A stretch of 38,649 nt of DNA, taken from Acidobacteriaceae bacterium (lineage in GTDB: Bacteria > Acidobacteriota > Terriglobia > Terriglobales > Acidobacteriaceae). Below, in pieces: positions 32,519-38,649 of the stretch (position 1 is the stretch's first letter; each line of letters begins with the position of its first letter). The stretch covers positions 1-38,649 of the forward strand of contig DAHVZT010000141.1 of NCBI GenBank assembly GCA_027323885.1, read 5' to 3'. The notes under the pieces are model-generated. The model was not told the DNA's origin, did not search any database, and saw only the letters and a list, made by a program, of their open reading frames with translations. The position numbers were made by a program, and so were the translations under genes.

Positions 32519-35476
32519 TCAAAACGCCTGGCCGATACTGATGAAATACTGCGTAGCTGGGATGCCCGAAATTGGATTGAGATTGCGTCCGAGATCGATC
32601 CGTATCGGGCCTACCGGGGTTGCATAGCGCAGCCCGGCTCCCACGTTGTTGCTGTACAGGGAGGTGAAATCATGAAATCCAACCACCGGAAATACATTTC
32701 CTCCGTCGTAAAAAATTGCCATTCCAAGTCCCTTTTTGATGGGCGGCGGAAAAGGGATTCTCAATTCGGTATTGAGAATCAATAGCTCGTTACCGCCGGT
32801 CGGCACCTGGATAAATGTGCAGTTGGTCGAACTGCCGGAACTGCAGACTTGAACCTGTCTCTGCGGGCCGGCGCTGTCCAGCGGAAATCCGCGCAGAGTG
32901 CTGCCGCCACCGGTAAAGAATTCCTCGCTCAAAGGCACGAAGCTATTGGCAAACGGCTCCGCCAATCCGATGCGAATGCTGTTCGCCCAGATAATGTTGT
33001 GAGGAATCCGCTTGTACGCCGCCGCCTGCGCGGTGAGCTTGGCGAAGTCTACGCTCGATCCCAGTTTGGTGCTGTTGAAATCAAGCTCCGCGGTCTGGAG
33101 CACACCACGATGTGCATCCAGAATGTTGTCGCGCGTGTCCCGCGTAAAGGTGCTGGAAACGGTCGATAAAATAATGTGCCGGTCCTTCGGCGGGACCAGT
33201 TCAGGAATTTCGATTCGAGTAAGGTCCGTTTTGTTAAAGCTGTAACGCAGAAACAATATGTTTGTGTTGGCCTTATTCACATCCCGCTGCAGTTGATAGC
33301 TTGCGATCTCTTCCTGCGAAGAAAAAACCGGGTTCTCGCCATCGTGTGAGACGGTGAGGGACAATGTGGAAGTCCATTTCGACCAGAACAGGTTGGGATT
33401 GATGTAGTAGGCGGCTCCGCGCTGGTCCAGCCGCCCGGCGAAGGCCGTGAGCGACAGAGACTCGCCCTTCCCACGAACGTTATTGCGCGTGTACTCGAAT
33501 GTCCCGCGAGGGCCATAGTAGGTTTTCTGGTTTGTGGTGAAGTTGGACGGCAGGCCCACTGGAGGCAGATTAGGAAGCGCGACCGTTCCGCTGGGTATGC
33601 TTCCCCCCCGATTGATGATTTCAAACCCGAATCCGTAGTGGATCTCGTTGCGTTTGGCTTCATGGACCTTAACCAGAACATCCTCTTTCGTCTGGGTGGT
33701 GATTTTCCTTTTGGGATCGACTTCCGCCCAGTCGAAGACCCCTGGATTGTTGTAAAGCTGCGTTTCGGAATTCAGAAGTTGCGTCTCCGCCAATGGCTTT
33801 CCAGGCAGGAGCGCCGCGACATCCTCATGGATGAGCTTCGGTTGCGTATGCTGCCTGCCCAGCGTAATCACCTCATTTGTAAATACCTGCGGCCCCTCAT
33901 AAATGTGGTAGGTCACGATCACACGATGAGGCTCTTTGCTGGAAACGGAAGTAGCGGTTTCGCGCAAATTCGCGGTCAAAAATCCCAGCGTAAGATACCG
34001 CGCCAGGATGTTCTTCCGGTCGTCCTGGATCAACTGCTGCGAGTATGGCCCGCCCACGGTCAGTTTCAGCCCTTTCGGCGCAAATTCGGATTCCGGAAGT
34101 TTGTCCGCTCCTACGATCTTCAGCGCCGCGACAGTGTCTTGCGGACCTTCCACAACATGGAACGCGACGCGCACATTGCCCGCATGTTCCGTTACCTGGG
34201 ACGTGACTTTTGCGTCGCTGAATCCATTGGACTGGTAGGCAGCTTTCAGGTTTTTGCTGCTATCGCGCACCAAGTTCTGGCTGAACTGACCGCGCGAGAA
34301 GAATTGCGCTTTCTTCACCGTGATCAGCGGAGTCAGCTTTGAGGATGCAATCTTGCGGTTGCCGGTCAGGGAAACAGCTTCCACCTTGTGCTTCTTGCCC
34401 TTGACGACCTTGTAGGTGATGACATCGCCCGATGCTTTTTTGCGGATGTCCGAGCTTACCTTTGCGTCAAAATAGCCCTGCTTCTGGTAATAGGAAACCA
34501 GCGCCAGATTGCCTTCCTGCACCAGTTCAGAGTCCACGCCTACACCCTGGTAGATGGGCAGAAGAGATTTCTTGTCCCAGCTCCACAGGTGCGCGCCTTC
34601 GATTCGTACGTGGACCGGAGCTCCGGTATCGACCTTGAACTCGACATCGGCCTGATTCCGCGCCGCAATGTATTCGGCGCCTGCAACGCTTACGCGCGCC
34701 GCCAGATATCCCTTTGCCTCAAGCTTTTTCTGCAGATATTGACTGGCTTTGTTGAGCGTTTTGTGGCTGTAGGTCTTGCCTTGGCGGACAGCATCTCCGC
34801 GGAGACGCGCAAGAAAGCTTTGCAGATCCTGCGTCAGTTGGCGGCTCTGTTCTGGAGTCGCACCGGCGAATTCGAGCTTTCCAAACTTGGCCTGACGGTG
34901 CAGGTCCGTGTGAAATACCACGTTGGCCAGTCCATGGGCGCGGTCCACCTTCACTTCAGGCCGCACCTGGACCTCGAAATATCCTTCCTGCTGGAAGAAC
35001 TTGGTCAGGTTTGCCTGATCGCGATGGATGTCGTCCGCGTTATAGGGCGCGCCGGGAGGATAGTTGGTCACCTGAATCAGCCGCGAGTAGGGAAACTTTT
35101 CCGCACCCGGAAATTCAAAAATTCCGAAGTACACAGCGGGTTGCAGAACCAGCAGGACTCGTACTCCTTGGGCCTCCGGATTCACCTCAAGCTGAACATG
35201 CGTGAACTTGCCCTTCCGCTTCAGGGCCGCGATGGTGGCGTCCACCTTCGCCCTGGAAAATGGCTGTCCCGCCTTCTGCACAAAATATGGCGTAAATCGG
35301 CTGACATCCAGGTCCGGACGGCCCGCGATCTCAATCGCAGTCACATTCTGCCCTTCGTAAGAAGAAAGAATCTGCTGCGTTTCGGGGGCGGTTCGCGGCG
35401 AGGGTTGCTGGCCCTGCAAGGTGCGGCCGTAAATCAGCAAGACTGCTAAATAAAAAATCGTACAAAGCTGCTTCAC
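32519..35476 (-). CDS. tamA: TamA/BamA-like Omp85 protein with about seven POTRA domains
   Basis: 985 residues. A signal peptide (about 1-23) is followed by what I read as seven POTRA domains, at about 45-114, 115-194, 195-285, 286-362, 363-444, 445-528 and 529-609, then a 16-strand-type Omp85 barrel (610-985). The barrel has the L6 motif in GGGSTLRGFPLD and a C-terminal beta signal ending in Phe (GQAF). E. coli TamA has three POTRAs and BamA five. Location before tamB argues for the TAM partner, although the length is BamA-like or greater. The start codon is GTG (35476), supported by AAGGA six to seven bases upstream. A perfect TTGACA lies on the minus strand (complement of 35541-35546), but no matching -10 is clear. 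Confidence 0.9.
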   Translation of the reverse strand: MKQLCTIFYLAVLLIYGRTLQGQQPSPRTAPETQQILSSYEGQNVTAIEIAGRPDLDVSRFTPYFVQKAGQPFSRAKVDATIAALKRKGKFTHVQLEVNPEAQGVRVLLVLQPAVYFGIFEFPGAEKFPYSRLIQVTNYPPGAPYNADDIHRDQANLTKFFQQEGYFEVQVRPEVKVDRAHGLANVVFHTDLHRQAKFGKLEFAGATPEQSRQLTQDLQSFLARLRGDAVRQGKTYSHKTLNKASQYLQKKLEAKGYLAARVSVAGAEYIAARNQADVEFKVDTGAPVHVRIEGAHLWSWDKKSLLPIYQGVGVDSELVQEGNLALVSYYQKQGYFDAKVSSDIRKKASGDVITYKVVKGKKHKVEAVSLTGNRKIASSKLTPLITVKKAQFFSRGQFSQNLVRDSSKNLKAAYQSNGFSDAKVTSQVTEHAGNVRVAFHVVEGPQDTVAALKIVGADKLPESEFAPKGLKLTVGGPYSQQLIQDDRKNILARYLTLGFLTANLRETATSVSSKEPHRVIVTYHIYEGPQVFTNEVITLGRQHTQPKLIHEDVAALLPGKPLAETQLLNSETQLYNNPGVFDWAEVDPKRKITTQTKEDVLVKVHEAKRNEIHYGFGFEIINRGGSIPSGTVALPNLPPVGLPSNFTTNQKTYYGPRGTFEYTRNNVRGKGESLSLTAFAGRLDQRGAAYYINPNLFWSKWTSTLSLTVSHDGENPVFSSQEEIASYQLQRDVNKANTNILFLRYSFNKTDLTRIEIPELVPPKDRHIILSTVSSTFTRDTRDNILDAHRGVLQTAELDFNSTKLGSSVDFAKLTAQAAAYKRIPHNIIWANSIRIGLAEPFANSFVPLSEEFFTGGGSTLRGFPLDSAGPQRQVQVCSSGSSTNCTFIQVPTGGNELLILNTELRIPFPPPIKKGLGMAIFYDGGNVFPVVGFHDFTSLYSNNVGAGLRYATPVGPIRIDLGRNLNPISGIPATQYFISIGQAF

Positions 35477-35639
35477 AATTCTTCCTTCAATTGGAATGCG
35501 GATTGGCAGGCCGGCGACCCGCGTTTACCCGCGATTCCTATGTCAAATTCATCACCCCCAGGGGAACCTCCGCCGACCTGTAGGATGCGATGGAAGCGGA
35601 ACCCGGTTAGCTCCACCTGACGGTTCCTGCCGGGCAAGG

Positions 35640-35662
35640 AATGCCCCTTCAAAATGCCCCTT
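35640..35662. repeat. Two direct copies of AATGCCCCTT upstream of the GH27 gene
   Basis: The copies are at 35640-35649 and 35653-35662 (13-base period), in the 268-base divergent region between tamA and the alpha-galactosidase gene. The second copy runs into a T7 tract. The first also forms a short GGGCA/TGCCC hairpin with preceding bases. It could be an operator or a leader element; nothing else supports this. Confidence 0.3.
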
Positions 35663-35733
35663 TTTTTCAACTGCACATAGACATAGCCCCGATCAGCCGG
35701 TTAAAGTTATCGTTTCGCAGGCAGTTTCAGGCC

Positions 35734-35739
35734 AGGAGG
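35734..35739 (+). promoter_or_regulatory. Strong Shine-Dalgarno of the alpha-galactosidase gene
   Basis: AGGAGG five bases before the ATG at 35745 is a near-perfect ribosome site. It fixes the start 83 codons inside the open frame. Confidence 0.75.
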
Positions 35740-35744
35740 ACTCA

Positions 35745-36935
35745 ATGCGTCACAAAGCTTTGGTTCAGCGTTCCATTCTCATCAGTTTGCTTGCGCTGCC
35801 CTTCTGCGCATTGCACGCGCAATCTCCATCCCTTGCCGCAACGCCGCCCATGGGCTGGAATAGCTGGAACCACTTTGCCGGAAAAGTGAGCGATGCAGAT
35901 GTGCGAGCCGCAGCAGACGCGATCGTAGCCAGCGGAATGCGTGACGCCGGGTACATTTACGTCAATATCGATGATACGTGGGAAGGGCAGCGCGATGCGC
36001 AGGGGAACATCCAGACCAACAGCAAATTCCCCGATATGAAAGCGCTGGCGGACTATGTGCATTCCAAGGGACTGAAGCTTGGAATTTACTCGTCGCCCGG
36101 GCCAAAGACCTGCGCCGGATATGAGGGCAGCTACGGACACGAACAACAGGACGCCGACACCTATGCGAAATGGGGCATCGATTACCTGAAATACGATCTG
36201 TGCAGCTACGGCAAGATGATGAAACAACAGGCGCCGGGCGACCCTCAAAAGCAGTGGCAAATGATGCACCAGGCCTATGACAAAATGCATCGGGCCCTGC
36301 TGCATACCCATCGCCCCATCGTGTACAGCCTGTGCCAATACGGATGGGATGCTGTCTGGAAATGGGGCCCCCAGGTCGGCGGCAATCTGTGGCGTACCAC
36401 CGGCGACATCAGCGACAACTATGATCGCATGTCGCTCATCGGGTTTTCGCAAGCCGGCCTGGCCAGATACGCCGCGCCCGGACATTGGAACGATCCCGAC
36501 ATGCTGGAAGTCGGCAACGGGAAAATGACGCCGGATGAATATCGCACCCATATGAGCCTGTGGGCGATTCTCGCCGCCCCACTGCTCGCGGGAAACGACC
36601 TAAGCAAAATGGATGAGACGACCAGAAGCATCCTGATGAACAAGGAAGTGATCGCGGTCGATCAGGACTCGCTGGGGAAACAAGGCGACCGCCTGAGCGC
36701 GGCAGGCCCTTATGAAGTCTGGACGAAACCTCTTAAGGACGGAGCTCTCGCGATTGCATTGTTCAATCGAAGCGAAGCAGTGTATCCGATCACGGTGGAC
36801 CTGAGTTCCCTGGGGCTCAGTGGGGCCACGCACGCACGCGATCTCTGGGCGCACAAGGATGTGGGCCCGCTGCAGAATTCCTACACCGCTGTCGTTCCCC
36901 GGCACGGCGTAGTCCTGCTGCGGGTCTCACGCTGA
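35745..36935 (+). CDS. Secreted GH27 alpha-galactosidase
   Basis: 396 residues. The signal peptide ends ALHAQ (about 26). The GH27 barrel then starts with the family signature ATPPMGWNSWNHF. The nucleophile is D151 in YLKYDLC and the acid/base is D221 in LWRTTGDI; IDDTWE near residue 76 and PDMLEVGN near 260 line the active site. A C-terminal beta-sandwich (about 305-396) is complete. It releases alpha-linked galactose from galactosides or plant galactomannan outside the cytoplasm. The gene has its own strong ribosome site, and its stop lies four bases from the stop of the convergent photolyase gene. Confidence 0.93.
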   Translation: MRHKALVQRSILISLLALPFCALHAQSPSLAATPPMGWNSWNHFAGKVSDADVRAAADAIVASGMRDAGYIYVNIDDTWEGQRDAQGNIQTNSKFPDMKALADYVHSKGLKLGIYSSPGPKTCAGYEGSYGHEQQDADTYAKWGIDYLKYDLCSYGKMMKQQAPGDPQKQWQMMHQAYDKMHRALLHTHRPIVYSLCQYGWDAVWKWGPQVGGNLWRTTGDISDNYDRMSLIGFSQAGLARYAAPGHWNDPDMLEVGNGKMTPDEYRTHMSLWAILAAPLLAGNDLSKMDETTRSILMNKEVIAVDQDSLGKQGDRLSAAGPYEVWTKPLKDGALAIALFNRSEAVYPITVDLSSLGLSGATHARDLWAHKDVGPLQNSYTAVVPRHGVVLLRVSR

Positions 36936-36939
36936 CCCG

Positions 36940-38388
36940 TCACCACAGCTTGCCCGAGTCCGCATTCGCACGCACCAGGCGGATGTAGCCCTGGGAATCG
37001 AATTTCTTTCCGGTGGAGCCGCCGGACATGTACCGCACCTTGCCGAAAATGGGGCGGTCAAACCACGGGCGATCGAATTTCCCCAGGATCGCCCATGCAA
37101 TTCCTGCGTAACCGCCCGGATCGCGTCCATCCAGCTCATAACGATCATTGAGAAAAATCGCATGTTCCAAAGCGGTGGCGGGGCTGGCGGACCACTCCAG
37201 AATCTTCTTCGCCCAGTACATTCGCAGATAATTGTGCATCCACCCGTAGTTCACCATCTGCAGCTGCGCTGCGTTCCATAGCTCATCATGCGTTTCGCCC
37301 CGCTCCAGTCGGTCGCGGGTGTAATTCCATTCGCGGCGGTCGTGCGCGTGCTCGGCAAGCGAACGGGCGGCCCACGGCTCCGCACAATCCACCGAATCGT
37401 ACGCAGGCGTATATTTCACAAAATTGATGGCCAGCTCCCGCCAGACAAGAATCTCATCGCAGAAAGCATCCCGTGGCTTGGCCAGGGACGGATTTTTGCT
37501 TACCGCGGCATTCACAGCCAGCACGATTTCCAGGGGACCTATATGTCCGAAATGCAGGTAGGGAGATAAACGGCTGCTTCCGTCCACTGTGGGCTGATTG
37601 CGGTTCCGATCGTAGGTGGGCAAAACGTGCTGGACAAAATGCTCCAGGCGTTCGCGCGCGGCTTGCGAGCCCCCGGTAAAGCTCTCAACGGGTTTCACAC
37701 TGCGATCGAGCTTTTTCCAACCTGCGGTGATGTCACTCGTTACCGGGTAGCTGTCGAAGTTCTTAGGAGGTTTCCATTCATGCTCCGCGCGCGGGTTCTG
37801 CAGAGCATGTAAATAGTTCGGCAGTTCCCTGTGCAGTCTGGGCCGCAGCACATGAGCGGCGTATTGAGCCTTCCCAAATACCTTGCTCGGCACCACCACG
37901 TCCGCATCCACCGTCCAAAACGGGACGCGAATGCGCCGGGCGGTCACTGTTCTCCAGCGCTCCGGCTCCCGGCAAGGGCTCTCGTCTCCGATAAGAATTG
38001 CCGCATTCACCTCGTCCAGAAAATTCTCAAGAGAATTTCCCGGCGGGCGTCGCACGACGAAAGCAATGTTCCGCTCCGCCAGGTCGGCCTCGATGTCCGG
38101 CAGCCCCTGGTTCAGGAATGCGTAATGGCGCAGATTGGCGCCGGGAAAGTTTGATATCGCTGAGAAGTACACCAGCAGCGGCAATTCCAGCACGTTCGCA
38201 ACATGGACCGAGCAATCCACCGCGGCGTTGTTCAGGCCGCGCTCCGCGCGTTGCATCCAGTACACGACGCACGCGCCGTCCGCTTTCGGGGCTCCGTTGC
38301 GGCGGACCGTCACCCGGGGGTTGGCGGCCAAATGCTGCAGCGATGCGGGAACGGTTTCTGCCTCTGCGTTCAACGTACCCAGCGGCAT
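36940..38388 (-). CDS. phr: Class II CPD photolyase
   Basis: 482 residues from the ATG at 38388, preceded by AGGGAG; the frame opens at 38451, but the first 21 codons look non-coding. Photolyases use FAD and light to split cyclobutane pyrimidine dimers. The class II signature is clear: an N-terminal antenna-domain start (ACVVYWMQRAERGLNN), then in the C-terminal FAD domain NYGWMHNYLRMYWAKKILEW, LNDRYELDGRDPGGYAGIAW and PIFGKVRYMSGGSTGKKFD. Class II enzymes are scattered across bacteria, archaea and eukaryotes. It is monocistronic and converges on the GH27 gene. Confidence 0.93.
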   Translation of the reverse strand: MPLGTLNAEAETVPASLQHLAANPRVTVRRNGAPKADGACVVYWMQRAERGLNNAAVDCSVHVANVLELPLLVYFSAISNFPGANLRHYAFLNQGLPDIEADLAERNIAFVVRRPPGNSLENFLDEVNAAILIGDESPCREPERWRTVTARRIRVPFWTVDADVVVPSKVFGKAQYAAHVLRPRLHRELPNYLHALQNPRAEHEWKPPKNFDSYPVTSDITAGWKKLDRSVKPVESFTGGSQAARERLEHFVQHVLPTYDRNRNQPTVDGSSRLSPYLHFGHIGPLEIVLAVNAAVSKNPSLAKPRDAFCDEILVWRELAINFVKYTPAYDSVDCAEPWAARSLAEHAHDRREWNYTRDRLERGETHDELWNAAQLQMVNYGWMHNYLRMYWAKKILEWSASPATALEHAIFLNDRYELDGRDPGGYAGIAWAILGKFDRPWFDRPIFGKVRYMSGGSTGKKFDSQGYIRLVRANADSGKLW

Positions 38389-38575
38389 CCTCGCTGCTCC
38401 CTCTCTGCAATTGTAGAGGGGGTGAAACAGGACGCAGTTCTCACCGATCAAGTTCGCGGAAAAGAGGCTTCTATTTCATCCAAGCCAGCCGTTGCATTTG
38501 GCCGTCGGCTGACCTTGCCCTCAGAATGCGTACCCCATATGCGCTGGGGTTGAGGGGATAATCCCGTAGTCGTCG

Positions 38576-38626
38576 AGGTTGTGGGAGTGTGGGAATCGCG
38601 TAGCGATTTCCATACTTCCACAACCT
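38576..38626 (+). ncRNA. Long hairpin near the window edge, possible structured RNA or palindromic repeat
   Basis: Arms 38576-38599 and 38603-38626 (24 bases each, loop GTA) pair at 21 Watson-Crick positions; the other three are all G opposite T. In plus-strand RNA these are G.U wobbles, in minus-strand RNA they would be C.A mismatches. This points to a plus-strand transcript. No U-tract follows, so a simple terminator is unlikely; a dispersed palindromic (REP-like) repeat or a leader of a gene beyond the window is possible. Confidence 0.45.
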
Positions 38627-38649
38627 GGTTTTCAGGCCGCTTCGAGCTG

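Noticed and set aside
34388-35449. 353-codon plus-strand frame antisense to the POTRA region
   Set aside because: It mirrors the Omp85 coding sequence and has no independent signal.
1-38649. tRNA, rRNA, CRISPR arrays, insertion sequences and prophage genes
   Set aside because: I looked for tRNA T-loop motifs, regularly spaced repeats, transposase or integrase signatures and terminal inverted repeats flanking genes, and found none.

Overview
The window looks like a chromosomal segment of a Gram-negative soil bacterium of the phylum Acidobacteriota, most likely the Terriglobia/Acidobacteriaceae. This placement is an inference from several things seen together: the futalosine menaquinone enzyme MqnE, a BshB1-type bacillithiol deacetylase, lipid A synthesis (LpxD), an unusually long Omp85/TamB pair, many secreted beta-propeller and Ig-like proteins, a TAT-exported Gfo/Idh/MocA oxidoreductase, a GH27 alpha-galactosidase and a class II photolyase. 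Codon use and base composition look uniform. I see no insertion sequence, phage gene, CRISPR array, tRNA or rRNA.

Layout. 1-3.2 kb: the 3' end of a Pro/Ala-rich membrane-anchored protein, a thymidylate-kinase-like P-loop protein, a minus-strand pair (a LysW-like acidic carrier protein and a secreted carboxypeptidase-regulatory-like domain protein), and a divergent rhomboid-fold protein that has lost every catalytic residue. 3.2-7.3 kb: a minus-strand run of mqnE, a secreted S9A prolyl oligopeptidase and a maltose-acetyltransferase-like enzyme. 7.3-12.5 kb: an Atp10/thioredoxin-fold secreted protein, then a minus-strand series (OmpA-like barrel/Ig protein with a clear intrinsic terminator, a large BNR/Asp-box propeller, a GNAT acetyltransferase).

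12.8-17.5 kb: a solitary nuoB divergent from lpxD, a small lipoprotein, bshB1 and a large propeller lipoprotein. 17.6-21.1 kb: a homocysteine methyltransferase/MTHFR fusion overlapping xseB, then a divergent NRAMP-type transporter. 21.1-25.5 kb: an acyl-CoA dehydrogenase, an OmpR/HK two-component pair and, on the same strand just behind it, an lsrF orthologue without any other lsr gene. 25.5-28.4 kb: a TAT-exported Gfo/Idh/MocA oxidoreductase divergent from a seven-repeat FG-GAP/VCBS propeller. 28.4-35.5 kb: a tamA-tamB operon whose Omp85 protein carries about seven POTRA domains. 35.5-38.6 kb: a secreted alpha-galactosidase converging on a class II CPD photolyase, with a long G.U-tolerant hairpin at the window edge.

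How the genes relate. Most loci are small independent units of envelope biogenesis (lpxD, tamAB, OmpA-like), secreted carbohydrate or peptide turnover (S9A peptidase, GH27, Gfo/Idh, propellers) and core metabolism (mqnE, nuoB, metH/F, xseB, bshB1). The least explained parts are proteins whose usual partners or active sites are missing: the lone LysW-like carrier, the catalytically dead rhomboid, the orphan LsrF behind a two-component system, and the NRAMP protein with altered metal-site motifs. I found no clearly new multi-gene system; these four are the best leads.
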